The translations under genes and the position numbers were made by a program. Positions 18,054-27,178 of a DNA stretch of 64,000 bases are shown here, piece by piece (the stretch's first letter is position 1; each line of letters opens with the position of its first letter). The stretch is from Oceanobacillus neutriphilus (lineage in GTDB: Bacteria > Bacillota > Bacilli > Bacillales > Amphibacillaceae), in NCBI RefSeq assembly GCF_014645515.1, contig NZ_BMLW01000009.1, forward strand, positions 1-64,000, read 5' to 3'. A model generated the notes under the pieces. That model had not been told where the DNA came from and ran no database searches. It was given only the letters and a program-made list of their open reading frames with translations.

Positions 18054-18100
18054 AGCCTCCTCCCATAAATCGTAAATAAGTCGATTTCGGGGAGGAGGTT
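18054..18100 (-). other. Stem-loop between phnE and the 5'-nucleotidase gene
   Basis: AACCTCCTCCCC-GAAATCGA pairs with CGATTTAT-GGGAGGAGGCT across an 8-base loop on the minus strand. The T run is missing, and it contains a GGAGGAGG run that could mimic a ribosome site. It may attenuate, process or protect the transcript before the last gene. Confidence 0.55.
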
Positions 18101-18113
18101 AACTGTATTGTTT

Positions 18114-18917
18114 TTAAGTAATTTTCTTTCTCAGTGCGCTGGAAAGCAGATCGACGATTAACACAACTACAACAATTCCGATGAGAATGATACCAACACG
18201 GTCCCAGCTCCGGCCCTGGATGGCAAAGATTAATGCTGTACCGACTCCTCCAGCACCGATGAGTCCCAGCGTAGCTGCAGAACGCATATTGATTTCAAAA
18301 CGATAGAGTGTTGCTGAAATAAAACCGGGCAGTACCTGGGGAATAACTCCAAAAGCAAGCTGCTGCAATTTATTCCCTCCAACAGCCGCAATCGATTCAA
18401 CTGGCCCCGGATCCATTGCTTCTACTTCCTCTGCATATAATTTACCCAGCATTCCCATGGCTCCAATACCAAGGGCCAGCATCCCGGCAAATGCACCAGG
18501 TCCGACTACTTTGATAAAAAGAAGAGCCAGAATGATATCGGGAAGTGTACGGAAAAAGCTCAATACCCCTTTTCCGCTTTGGGAAGTGATGAAGCTTTTA
18601 CTTAAATTTTTGGCTGCCCAAAGTCCGACTGGCACAGCAAGAATAATAGACAGGAAAATCCCGGCAATAGCAATAGCCAAGGTTTCCAGCAATCCTCTGA
18701 TTAAATCTTCCCCGTCAGGACTGTATACATAGCTCCAATCCGGTGAAATAAAGCCTTTTAATATATTTTTCGTAACAGGTCCCGCTGTTTCTTGAATACC
18801 TCTAAACTCAATTCCGGAGATTGCCCAGACGTATATAGCAATCAGGCCGATAAGAATAATTGCGATTTTTCCTCTTTTCCTGGCGCGTGCTTTTTTTAGT
18901 TGATCACGTTGACTCAT
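18114..18917 (-). CDS. phnE: Phosphonate-type ABC transporter permease
   Basis: This 267-residue PhnE-family permease has a basic N-terminus and about six transmembrane segments. It carries the binding-protein-dependent transport (EAA-type) loop around VESIAAVGGNKLQQLAFGVIPQ and the family ending LIGAGGVGTALIF. Its start overlaps the stop of the first permease by four bases. Together with 18914-19708 it forms the channel heterodimer. Substrate could be phosphonate, phosphite or a related phosphorus compound; no C-P lyase or phosphite dehydrogenase gene is nearby. Confidence 0.88.
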   Translation of the reverse strand: MSQRDQLKKARARKRGKIAIILIGLIAIYVWAISGIEFRGIQETAGPVTKNILKGFISPDWSYVYSPDGEDLIRGLLETLAIAIAGIFLSIILAVPVGLWAAKNLSKSFITSQSGKGVLSFFRTLPDIILALLFIKVVGPGAFAGMLALGIGAMGMLGKLYAEEVEAMDPGPVESIAAVGGNKLQQLAFGVIPQVLPGFISATLYRFEINMRSAATLGLIGAGGVGTALIFAIQGRSWDRVGIILIGIVVVVLIVDLLSSALRKKIT

Positions 18918-19708
18918 AGCAGTTTCTCCCTTATCTTCAAACTAATTAAATCAATGATAATAACAACGACTAAGGTATACAGAATCAGTGCCAGAACCTG
19001 ATCGTAGGCGAAAAAACCAAGTGCGCGGTCATAGAAGACTCCAATACCGCCAGCTCCTACCAAGCCAAGAATAGCTGCAGCACGGATGTTAATTTCAAAC
19101 GTATAAAGCACATAGGAAACAAAATGCGGCAGTATTTGCGGGACAACACCGAAAGCAATCCATTGCAGTTTATTTGCCCCAACCGCAGTCATTGATTCCA
19201 ATGGTCCGTTATCAATATTTTCAATTGCTTCAAAGGATAGCTTTGCAATGATACCAATCGAAAAAATAGATAATGCAACAATCCCTGCGAGAGGAGAGAA
19301 CCCGAGAATTGCTGCAAAAATAGCAGCTAAAAGTAAATCGGGAATAGTACGTAAAATGTTCAAACCAATTCGTGATAATTCCACCAGCCAGCGCAGCCGG
19401 AAGATATTACGCGCGCACAGGAACATAATAGGAATGGAAAATATCATCCCGATGGTTGTTCCTAAGAGAGCCATTCGGATTGTCTCCAACATGGCCGGCG
19501 TTGTTGTTGCTATATATGACCAGGCAGGCGGAAACATTCTGACAAATAAATCAACCATATTGTCGCTGTTCTGGATAAAAGTAATCGGATTAGCTCCTAT
19601 ATAAATGGCGCTAATTAACACAATTGCAAACAGACCAAGTAGAAAAAGGTAAAATGGCCACCTTGAAGGCTTTGCCGGGAGGGGTCCATTCAGTTTTGTG
19701 TCTATCAT
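18914..19708 (-). CDS. phnE: Phosphonate-type ABC transporter permease
   Basis: This 264-residue permease is the paralogue of its downstream neighbour, sharing the pattern [25 protein letters not shown] and [15 protein letters not shown]. Six hydrophobic segments are visible. A GGAGG site precedes the ATG and lies within the end of phnC, which it overlaps by four bases. Two tandem phnE genes are normal for Gram-positive Phn-type importers. Confidence 0.88.
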   Translation of the reverse strand: MIDTKLNGPLPAKPSRWPFYLFLLGLFAIVLISAIYIGANPITFIQNSDNMVDLFVRMFPPAWSYIATTTPAMLETIRMALLGTTIGMIFSIPIMFLCARNIFRLRWLVELSRIGLNILRTIPDLLLAAIFAAILGFSPLAGIVALSIFSIGIIAKLSFEAIENIDNGPLESMTAVGANKLQWIAFGVVPQILPHFVSYVLYTFEINIRAAAILGLVGAGGIGVFYDRALGFFAYDQVLALILYTLVVVIIIDLISLKIREKLL

Positions 19709-20478
19709 AGATTTTCCTCCCCAAGCAATTCATCTTCTTTAAGTGAACGGCCGTAAATTTCTTCAAATACTTCTGGGGTGGCCTCTTCCGGTGTGCCGTC
19801 GAAGACAACTTTTCCTGCCTGAAGGCCAATAATCCTTGTGGAGTATTCTTTTGCCAGGTCAACAAAATGCAGGTTGATAATAACCGTGACATCATCTTCT
19901 GTATTGATTTTTTTTAGATCATCCATTACCTGTTTCGTAGTTACCGGATCAAGTGATGCTGTCGGTTCGTCAGCCAGGATTATTTTTGCCTCCTGGGCCA
20001 ATGTACGGGCAATGGAAACACGTTGCTGTTGTCCGCCGGATAGTTCACTGGATCTTGTATAGGCTTTATCCAATATATTCACTCTTTCCAATGCTTTCAA
20101 GGCAAGGTCAACATCCTTTTGCGGAAAAAGATTTAAAAGCGTCCGTAAAGTATTATTATAAGCAACACGCCCGGAGAGCACATTGCGCAGTACACTGGAA
20201 CGCTTGACAAGATTGAAGCTTTGAAAAATCATCCCGATGTCTCTGCGTATCAGCCGCAGCTGTTTTTCCGATGCAGACGTGATCGATTTTTCATTTATTT
20301 TTATATCACCGGAAGAAATATCAATGAGACGATTGATCGAACGGAGCAAGGTAGATTTACCCGCTCCTGATAAACCGACAATCGATACAAATTCGCCTTT
20401 ATTAATTTTTAGATTAACGTCTTCTAATCCTTTTACGCCGTTTGAATAGACTTTAGAAACGTCATTTAATTCAATCAT
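19705..20478 (-). CDS. phnC: Phosphonate-type ABC transporter ATPase
   Basis: This 257-residue ATPase has Walker [10 protein letters not shown] (near residue 35), the Q-loop MIFQSFNLV, signature LSGGQQQR, Walker [12 protein letters not shown] and the switch His in INLHFVD. It energises the two PhnE permeases. The separate spacing from phnD (230 bases) contains a stem-loop. The ribosome site is weak compared with the neighbours. Confidence 0.92.
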   Translation of the reverse strand: MIELNDVSKVYSNGVKGLEDVNLKINKGEFVSIVGLSGAGKSTLLRSINRLIDISSGDIKINEKSITSASEKQLRLIRRDIGMIFQSFNLVKRSSVLRNVLSGRVAYNNTLRTLLNLFPQKDVDLALKALERVNILDKAYTRSSELSGGQQQRVSIARTLAQEAKIILADEPTASLDPVTTKQVMDDLKKINTEDDVTVIINLHFVDLAKEYSTRIIGLQAGKVVFDGTPEEATPEVFEEIYGRSLKEDELLGEENL

Positions 20479-20583
20479 ATTTACCCAACTTTCTTATCAG
20501 AAATAGTCGGCCATAAGCTGACTCTATGCAGATTCCCATATACACAAGATTTGGGAAGATGTTAAAAAATGCTGACAAATTTT

Positions 20584-20626
20584 AAAAAGGATGAATAAAA
20601 AGGATTTACCCTTTTAGACATCCTTT
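20584..20626 (-). terminator. Attenuator-type stem-loop between phnD and phnC
   Basis: On the minus strand AAAGGATG pairs with CATCCTTT, followed by a TTT run, in the middle of the phnD-phnC gap. A partial terminator here would give more binding protein than transporter core, a common layout in ABC operons. Confidence 0.6.
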
Positions 20627-20708
20627 CAGGAATGATACTATAAAGCTTTCATTAATAAAGCCTTGTTTTTTAAATCTAAAGGTTTTCTATAGGAACAGCA
20701 AGTTGTTT

Positions 20709-21647
20709 CTACTGGTCCTGAATACGTTCTGAATATTCCCGGACAATATCAAAATTGGAATCCTGGGATTCAACATAGCCTTCGTGTGTGTAAATGTCAC
20801 GAACAATTTCCCGGCCTTCTTCGGATTCACCGACATTGATAAATGCCTGCTTGATTTTTTCTTTCCATTCTTCATCCATGTTTGTTTGGACAGCGATCGT
20901 ATCGTTTGGAATAAGCTCTGTATGAGCAATAACCTTCGTATCTTCAAATACGTCAGGGAAATCAGATAAAACAACGTTACGTGCATCCTGGAAGATAGCT
21001 GCAGCATCTGCTTCTCCATTTAGTACTGCTGTAACAGCAGCATCATGCCCTTGAAGAGTTAACGGTTTCACATCTGTTAAAGGATCAATTCCCTCATCCA
21101 TCAAAGCAGCAGCAGGCCAAACATAACCAGCTGAAGAAGTGATATCCTGGAACGCAATAGTTTTACCTTTCAAGTCAGCTATGCTGTCAATATCGGAATC
21201 AGCTTTTGCAATAAACATAGAGTAATAAGAGTCTACAAGCTCATCAGTGTTTGTACCATCGTCATTTACACCATAACGCTGAGACTGCAGTATTACATCT
21301 GCTGCTCCATATTCGTCATGCGCCTGTACATAGGCATTCGGCGGCAGGAATCCGACATCAATCTGCTCGGAAGCCAATGCTTCGACAACAGAGTTATAAT
21401 TTGTTGAAACACTTACAGTAACATCAATATCCAGCTCGTTTTCCAGTAAATCTTCTAAAGGTTTTGCTTTTGCCTCTAAAGTTTCTGCGTTTTGAGAAGG
21501 AACGAATTGTACTGTCAGCGAATCGGGTACGTATGTATCACCGTCTGATGAATTATCGCCATCTGCCGAATCATCTGAACTGCCGCACGCAGCTAAAAAT
21601 AATAAAGATACAGCAAATAGAAAAATGCCTGTTTTCTTCCACGTCAT
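20709..21647 (-). CDS. phnD: Phosphonate-type ABC transporter substrate-binding lipoprotein
   Basis: This 312-residue lipoprotein has a signal peptide with lipobox LAAC at residues 18-21, then an acidic Ser/Asp-rich linker. The PhnD-family binding domain follows (LTVQFVPSQNAETLEAKAKPLE, VGFLPPNAYVQAHDEYGAA, LKGKTIAFQDITSSAGYVWPAA). It would capture phosphonate, phosphite or a related ligand at the outer membrane face and hand it to PhnCEE. A GGAGG site precedes the ATG. The intergenic region upstream is shared with the divergent secreted-protein gene. Confidence 0.9.
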   Translation of the reverse strand: MTWKKTGIFLFAVSLLFLAACGSSDDSADGDNSSDGDTYVPDSLTVQFVPSQNAETLEAKAKPLEDLLENELDIDVTVSVSTNYNSVVEALASEQIDVGFLPPNAYVQAHDEYGAADVILQSQRYGVNDDGTNTDELVDSYYSMFIAKADSDIDSIADLKGKTIAFQDITSSAGYVWPAAALMDEGIDPLTDVKPLTLQGHDAAVTAVLNGEADAAAIFQDARNVVLSDFPDVFEDTKVIAHTELIPNDTIAVQTNMDEEWKEKIKQAFINVGESEEGREIVRDIYTHEGYVESQDSNFDIVREYSERIQDQ

Positions 21648-21781
21648 TAATAAAACCTCCTAGTAAAAATTATGGGTAATAGATTCGATTACCTATTATT
21701 TCGAAATTCTACATAATTATAACATGGAATATGTCAAATAATATATATAATTTTGTTAAAAAAAAGTAAATTATGACACAC

Positions 21782-21818
21782 TGTTAGCTTTAAATGTAAA
21801 ATATTAAAGTTTTGTAAA
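21782..21818 (-). promoter_or_regulatory. Possible PhoP (Pho) box upstream of phnD
   Basis: Reading toward phnD, TTTACA and TTAATA lie 11 bases apart, with further TTTACA and CTAACA hexamers next to them. These resemble the TTAACA-type repeats bound by PhoP in Bacillus. The spacing is only partly regular, so this is a suggestion based on the phosphate theme of the operon. Confidence 0.3.
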
Positions 21819-21900
21819 AATAATGCAATATTCTAACTGTTTTGTTATGATAGAACAGTATAGAAAAGCGTTTCCAAATTTGATGGGAGGTATGTGTAGA

Positions 21901-23493
21901 ATGAAGTATGTCTTGAGATGGACAATGTCAGCCCTGTGTTTTGTGTTGTTGTTAACATTTGGCAATATTGTTGCGGCAGAAGGACCTAATGATCCAGGTC
22001 CTGTACTGAATCCTGAAGAGCCGAACGGGATGAAAGTTCTGTTTGACAATAGTCATGGTCAAACTGCGGGACAATCTGACTGGGTAATTGATGGAGCATT
22101 TTCTGATTTTGCCGACGCATTGGTTGAAGACGGGTACGTTGTTCAGGAACATCGAAGTACGGAACCTTTATCGCTGGAAGATTTAGATGATTTTAATGTA
22201 CTTGTCATTCCAGAAGCACAAATTCCTTTTAAGAAATCAGAACAAGAAGCAGTTGCTGCATTTGCTGAGAACGGAGGAGGCGTCTTCTTTATAGCGGATC
22301 ATTATAACGCTGACCGGAATTTCAATCGCTGGGACTCGAATGAAATCATGAATGGCTGGCGGCGTGGGGCATACGAAGACCCGACAAAAGGAATGAGCAG
22401 CGGAGAGCAGGAAGCAATGATCGGAGTGGAAAGCACCGACTGGCTGAGTGATGAATTCGGAATCCGGTTCCGGTTTAATGCAGTGGATAATACGATAGGA
22501 AACGACATCGTTCCTTCAGCGGAAGTTTTTGGCATAACAGAGGATGTCGGAGAAGTAACTATTCATGCAGGGTCGACACTGGCTGTAACAAATCCTGAAA
22601 TTGTCAAAGGAATTGTGTATTTGCCTGAAGGGTTAACAGAAACGGAAAATAAATGGAACAATGCTGTCGATCAGGGTGTTTATTTTGGCGGAGGAATAGA
22701 TGAAGGTCCTTTTGCGGCTATTGGGAAAAAAGGAGATGGAAAGTCTGCGTTTATTGGAGATTCTTCTTCCGTAGAGGACAGCACACCAAAGTATCGCAAT
22801 GAGGAGCATGGAGAGACCAAAAGCACCTATGATGGTTTTACGGATGCAGATAATGGTCTGTTATTGATCAATATCGTGAATTGGCTGGCCGACCAGGAGG
22901 ATTATCAGGATTTTTCCGAGGTGGATATTCCTTTAGATGAGCCATCTCCAATTTTAGATATGGAGACACCAGAAAACTCTTCGGAGCCTGAAAGTGAACC
23001 ATGGAGAGAGCCTGCAGAGGGCTATCTATGGTATGATCCGTCTACATTTGCTGATGGTGCTTTTGGATCTGAGGTGAGTCCGCCGAAAGATATCACATAT
23101 AATATTGATACACCGGAGATAATTCCTGTTGATGGTACGTCATTTGAAGCAACGATAACGTTGGCAGATATGGAGCCTGGCCAAGTTATCGAAAATGCGG
23201 AAATGCAAATTTATCTTGATGGCGGGAAAGCTGTATCACAAATACAGAATAAAGATGGAAGCTGGCCAGGCAACAGCTATGGCTATCAAAGCATTGGTAC
23301 TCTAGAGGCGGATGAATCGGGAGAAGCTGAGGTGACAGTGACGATGCGGGTTGGTAATGGTGCATCAGAAGGTAACGCAAACATCCGTCTTCGTCTGGGG
23401 GCTGGAAATAATGTTTATACGAAGACAATTATGCTTGGCGCTCAGAGTGTTTCTTTAGAATACAGTGAGGTAACCTATCCAATTGCAGGGTAG
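21901..23493 (+). CDS. Secreted protein of unknown function with a GATase/IFT52-like N-terminal domain
   Basis: This 530-residue protein has a clear signal peptide (hydrophobic residues 5-24, cleavage near VAAE). Residues 40-350 form an alpha/beta domain with VLFDNSHGQTAG, VLVIPEAQIPFKKSE, GGGVFFIADHYNADRN and a GGGIDEGPFAAIGKKGDGKSAF segment. It recalls ThuA/GldG/IFT52-type class-I-amidotransferase-like folds that lack the catalytic triad. A Pro/Glu/Ser-rich linker (about 365-395) leads to a beta-rich C-terminal domain. No cell-wall anchor is seen. The ATG at 21901 has GGGAGG ten bases upstream; an in-frame ATG nine bases earlier is too close to that site. Divergent placement from phnD hints at shared phosphate regulation. 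Confidence 0.6.
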   Translation: MKYVLRWTMSALCFVLLLTFGNIVAAEGPNDPGPVLNPEEPNGMKVLFDNSHGQTAGQSDWVIDGAFSDFADALVEDGYVVQEHRSTEPLSLEDLDDFNVLVIPEAQIPFKKSEQEAVAAFAENGGGVFFIADHYNADRNFNRWDSNEIMNGWRRGAYEDPTKGMSSGEQEAMIGVESTDWLSDEFGIRFRFNAVDNTIGNDIVPSAEVFGITEDVGEVTIHAGSTLAVTNPEIVKGIVYLPEGLTETENKWNNAVDQGVYFGGGIDEGPFAAIGKKGDGKSAFIGDSSSVEDSTPKYRNEEHGETKSTYDGFTDADNGLLLINIVNWLADQEDYQDFSEVDIPLDEPSPILDMETPENSSEPESEPWREPAEGYLWYDPSTFADGAFGSEVSPPKDITYNIDTPEIIPVDGTSFEATITLADMEPGQVIENAEMQIYLDGGKAVSQIQNKDGSWPGNSYGYQSIGTLEADESGEAEVTVTMRVGNGASEGNANIRLRLGAGNNVYTKTIMLGAQSVSLEYSEVTYPIAG

Positions 23494-23596
23494 TTAGACA
23501 GATAAACGGGAGATAATGGATCAGATATTCCGATTCAATAAAGAGGTAGACAGGAAATCATATAACTTGCAGTTTGAAAAACAGTAATTTACAAGG

Positions 23597-23629
23597 AACT
23601 ATCATCTGTGATGCGGATGGTAGTTTTTT
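23597..23629 (+). terminator. Rho-independent terminator
   Basis: AACTATCAT pairs with ATGGTAGTT (one G-U) followed by TTTT, about 100 bases after the secreted-protein gene. Confidence 0.75.
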
Positions 23630-23760
23630 GTTGTGAAATTTTTTGAAGGCGAGAAGAAAATGATAAAGCGTATTGACAGCCTCATAGGAATGAATATAAC
23701 AAAGGAAAGTATTAATAGGGTATAATTAGATGAAAAGCATGGAAAGGGAGAGAAAAATAT

Positions 23761-24582
23761 ATGACAAATATTATCTTTGATTTACACTCACATCATGACC
23801 GCTGTGGACATGCAGAAGGGAAAATAGAAGATTATATTCAAGCAGCTATCGATCGAGGGCTTCATTACATAGGCATTTCTGATCATTCTCCATATTTTTA
23901 TGCGGATGAAGATCAACTCCATCCCGGAATAGCAATGGCAAAGAGTGAATTGAACAACTATGTAAAGGAAGTATTGTCACTAAAGAAAAAATACCAGGAT
24001 AAAATCCATGTACTATTAGGAATGGAAAGTGATTATTTTCCGGAGTATGAAGCGTTGTATAAAGAAAAATATAAGCAATATCCTTTTGACTATATTATTG
24101 GCTCTGTACATTTTGTTCATGGCAAGAGTATTTTTCAAAGAGGCAGATGGGACAATTTATCAAAACAGGAACGCCTGGAGGAAAAAGAGGCTTACTACCG
24201 TTTGATACAGCAATCTGCAAAGAGCGGTATGTTTCAGGTTCTGGGGCATATTGACGCAATGAAGGGGTTTCTATTAGATTTTCATGATGAAAAGACACCG
24301 GTTATAGATGAGACATTGAAGGTGATTGCTGATGAAGGAGTTGCGATTGAAGTAAATACATCCGGGAAAAATAAAGATTGTGGCGGCTGGTATCCATCTC
24401 ATGAAATATTAGAAAGAGCACATTATTATGGAGTAGATATTTCCTTTGGTTCTGACTCACACGTCCCTTCCCGGATTGGCGATGACTATAAAGAGGTACA
24501 AGATACACTAAGACAACTTGGATTTAAGGAAATGGTTTATTTCGTTAATAAGAAAAGACATACTGTATTATTACAATTTTGA
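23761..24582 (+). CDS. Histidinol-phosphatase, PHP family (HisJ-like)
   Basis: This 273-residue PHP-domain enzyme shows the metal-binding motifs FDLHSHHDRCGHA at the N-terminus, ISDHSPYF, a GMESDYFPEY segment, GSVHFV, LGHIDAMK and the C-terminal FGSDSHVPSRIG. These match the HisJ/HisK histidinol-phosphatase family, which removes phosphate in the penultimate step of histidine synthesis. No other his gene is nearby, which is usual for the Bacillus enzyme. A GAAAGGGAGAG site precedes the ATG. Confidence 0.87.
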   Translation: MTNIIFDLHSHHDRCGHAEGKIEDYIQAAIDRGLHYIGISDHSPYFYADEDQLHPGIAMAKSELNNYVKEVLSLKKKYQDKIHVLLGMESDYFPEYEALYKEKYKQYPFDYIIGSVHFVHGKSIFQRGRWDNLSKQERLEEKEAYYRLIQQSAKSGMFQVLGHIDAMKGFLLDFHDEKTPVIDETLKVIADEGVAIEVNTSGKNKDCGGWYPSHEILERAHYYGVDISFGSDSHVPSRIGDDYKEVQDTLRQLGFKEMVYFVNKKRHTVLLQF

Positions 24583-24610
24583 AGGCTGGAAAGATTAACC
24601 TTCATGGCAG

Positions 24611-24646
24611 AAAAAGTGGGCGGCATATAAGCTTCGTCCACTTTTT
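24611..24646. terminator. Bidirectional terminator between convergent hisJ-like and galT
   Basis: AAAAAGTGG and CCACTTTTT (plus inner CG pairs) form a stem with A and T tracts on both sides. Confidence 0.8.
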
Positions 24647-24693
24647 ACAATATGACCTCTATTTCAACATTTCCCGGGAAATAACGACAGTAT

Positions 24694-26178
24694 TCAACTG
24701 GAGGTATTCAATGCCTTAATAAATCTCTCGAATGCTTCCTTCTCTTTAAAAACTCCTGCATCTTCTAATACTTTGGTAAATTTCTGTCCTAGTTCCTTTT
24801 GCAAAATCATGCCTGCCTGTTCAGAATTGGAGCAGGTGCCATATTTCTGTCTAATCTGTTCTGCCCATTCCCGATGATAAGTCTCTATACTAGATGGCTC
24901 ACCGCATAAAAAATGCTGGATTTCGTTTAGCTCATCCTTTAAACGAGGGGGCAGTACGGCAAGGCCCATCACTTCAATTAAACCTATATTTTCCTTTTTA
25001 ATATGATGAACATCTTCATGAGGATGAAAAATGCCCAGAGGGTGCTCGTCAGATGTCCGGTTATTACGCAGAACAAGATCAAGCTCATAGCTGTTATCCC
25101 GCATTCTTGCAATTGGTGTAATGGTATTATGTGGTGTATCCTTAGAAAAAGCTCGAATGCCGGCTTGCTCATCATCATAATATTTCCATGTTTGCAGGAT
25201 GTGATTTGCCAGAGACAGCAGGGCTTTTTTGTTTTTGCTATGCAGACGAATAACGGACAATGGCCAGTTTAAAACTGATGCATTTACAGCAGAATAATGC
25301 TGCAGATCAATAGAAAAGGAAGTCCCGGCATTTGTCATGGTGAATTCATAATTTCCCGCCTGATAATGATCGTGACTCAAAATAGAACCACCAACAATCG
25401 GTAAATCAGCATTGGAGCCAATAAAATAATGTGGGAATTTTTCTGTGAAAGTAACAAGCCTTTCAAATGTATCTTGATTAATTTTCATATCCCGGTGCTC
25501 TTCTGATAATACGATACTATGCTCATTATAATAAACATAGGGGGAGTATTGAAGATACCAGTTTTCATCACCTAAAGGAACCTTCACTAAACGGTGGTTG
25601 GCCCGGGCAGGATAGCCGATTCTGCCCTTGTATCCTTCATTTTCCACACATAATAGACATTTTGGATAAGAAATGGATTGCTTCATTTGTCTTTCCCATT
25701 TTAATTGTTCTGGGTCTTTTTCCGGTTTAGATAAATTAATGGTTATATCGAGCCTGCCGTAAGCTGTTTCTGCCTTAAAGTGGATATTTTTCTTAATCCG
25801 GTTCATCTGTATATAATTACTGTTCTTACTCAAACTGTAAAAATAATCGGTTGCTGCTTTGGGAGATGTTTCATATTTTTTATAAAAAGCTGCTTGTATT
25901 ACAGAAGGACGGGCAACGAAGCAATTCATTATATTTGCAGCAAATATCTCTTTTTCATCAAAAATGTCTTCAATCAGCTGCTGCTCTACAGCATAGGCTA
26001 TGACTTCTTCTAATAGATTTGGAACGGTATCCTGTAACGCATCCGGCATTTCTTCAGGTATGGATTCCAGGTTTAATAAAGCAATAACCTGATTACGCAC
26101 ATAAATTCGATCAGCAGATTCGATTAATCCATTTTTGGCAGCTTGCTGGATCAACCCTTCAATGATGGAGTAAATCAT
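24694..26178 (-). CDS. galT: UDP-glucose--hexose-1-phosphate uridylyltransferase, Firmicute type
   Basis: This 494-residue enzyme of the GalT type-2 family exchanges UMP between UDP-glucose and galactose-1-phosphate in the Leloir pathway. Family features include NRIKKNIHFKAE, CLLCVENEGYKGR, GSILSHDHYQAGNYEF and DTPHNTITPIAR. The ATG starts one base after the galE stop, with GGGGAGG inside the end of galE. An upstream in-frame ATG would lie inside galE and is less likely. It is the last gene of galKET. Confidence 0.92.
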   Translation of the reverse strand: MIYSIIEGLIQQAAKNGLIESADRIYVRNQVIALLNLESIPEEMPDALQDTVPNLLEEVIAYAVEQQLIEDIFDEKEIFAANIMNCFVARPSVIQAAFYKKYETSPKAATDYFYSLSKNSNYIQMNRIKKNIHFKAETAYGRLDITINLSKPEKDPEQLKWERQMKQSISYPKCLLCVENEGYKGRIGYPARANHRLVKVPLGDENWYLQYSPYVYYNEHSIVLSEEHRDMKINQDTFERLVTFTEKFPHYFIGSNADLPIVGGSILSHDHYQAGNYEFTMTNAGTSFSIDLQHYSAVNASVLNWPLSVIRLHSKNKKALLSLANHILQTWKYYDDEQAGIRAFSKDTPHNTITPIARMRDNSYELDLVLRNNRTSDEHPLGIFHPHEDVHHIKKENIGLIEVMGLAVLPPRLKDELNEIQHFLCGEPSSIETYHREWAEQIRQKYGTCSNSEQAGMILQKELGQKFTKVLEDAGVFKEKEAFERFIKALNTSS

Positions 26179-26179
26179 T

Positions 26180-27178
26180 TTATAATTCCTCCCCACTGTA
26201 TCCATGTGGATGTGTACGATGCCAATTCCAGGCATCCTGAATCATCTTTTCCATAGATGTGCGGTAGGGATTCCAGCCAAGTCTGCTTTTTGCTTTTTCA
26301 GAGCTGGCAATAAGCATGGCAGGATCACCAGCCCGGCGTCCGCTCATTTTTTCAGTGATATCGATTCCTGTGACAGACCTTGCTGCGGCAATCACTTCTT
26401 TTACAGAAAATCCTTGACTGCTTCCCAAGTTAAAGATGTCGCTCTCCCCATAATTATCCAAGTAATTCAAGGCTAGTAGATGTGCTTCGATAAGGTCCTC
26501 CACATGGATATAATCTCGGATACATGTACCATCCGCTGTATCATAATCATCACCAAAAATAGAAATATATTCTCTTTGCCCCAGAGCTGCTTGTAAAATG
26601 ATTGGTATCAAATGTGTCTCTGGAGTATGGTCCTCGCCAATTTCAGCTGTTTCTCTGGCGCCGGCAACATTAAAATAGCGGAGAGAAATATAATTTAAAT
26701 CATGCGCCTGAGCTGTCCACTTCATGAGCTTCTCCATGATGAGCTTGGTTTCTCCATAGGTATTTGCAGGAAGACAGTCCATTTCTTCTGAAATTGGCAT
26801 AGATGCTGCTTCTCCGTAAGTTGCAGCACTGGAAGAGAAGACGATTTTTTTCACATTATGTTCTATCATCACTTTCAACAAGATTTGTGTACCATACACA
26901 TTATTATCAAAATACTTAAGCGGATTTTCCATCGATTCTCCAACTAAGGAATTTGCAGCAAAATGAAGGACAGCATCGATCGATTCCTTGGCAAATACCT
27001 CGCGAAGAAAAGAGATATTACGTATATCTCCTTGATAAAAGATTGCCTTTGGGTGAATAGCTTCTGGATGACCAGTTTCCAAATTATCGACAACAACAAC
27101 CTGTTTTCCTTGGTCAATTAACTGATACACCGCATGGGAACCAATATAACCAGCCCCGCCTAAAACTAAAATACTCAT
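26180..27178 (-). CDS. galE: UDP-glucose 4-epimerase
   Basis: This 332-residue SDR enzyme interconverts UDP-galactose and UDP-glucose. It has the NAD motif LGGAGYIGSHA, the catalytic YGETK preceded by SSSAATYG, and the conserved LRYFNVAGA segment. Its ATG overlaps the galK TGA by the typical ATGA, indicating coupled translation. It acts with galK and galT. Confidence 0.95.
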   Translation of the reverse strand: MSILVLGGAGYIGSHAVYQLIDQGKQVVVVDNLETGHPEAIHPKAIFYQGDIRNISFLREVFAKESIDAVLHFAANSLVGESMENPLKYFDNNVYGTQILLKVMIEHNVKKIVFSSSAATYGEAASMPISEEMDCLPANTYGETKLIMEKLMKWTAQAHDLNYISLRYFNVAGARETAEIGEDHTPETHLIPIILQAALGQREYISIFGDDYDTADGTCIRDYIHVEDLIEAHLLALNYLDNYGESDIFNLGSSQGFSVKEVIAAARSVTGIDITEKMSGRRAGDPAMLIASSEKAKSRLGWNPYRTSMEKMIQDAWNWHRTHPHGYSGEEL

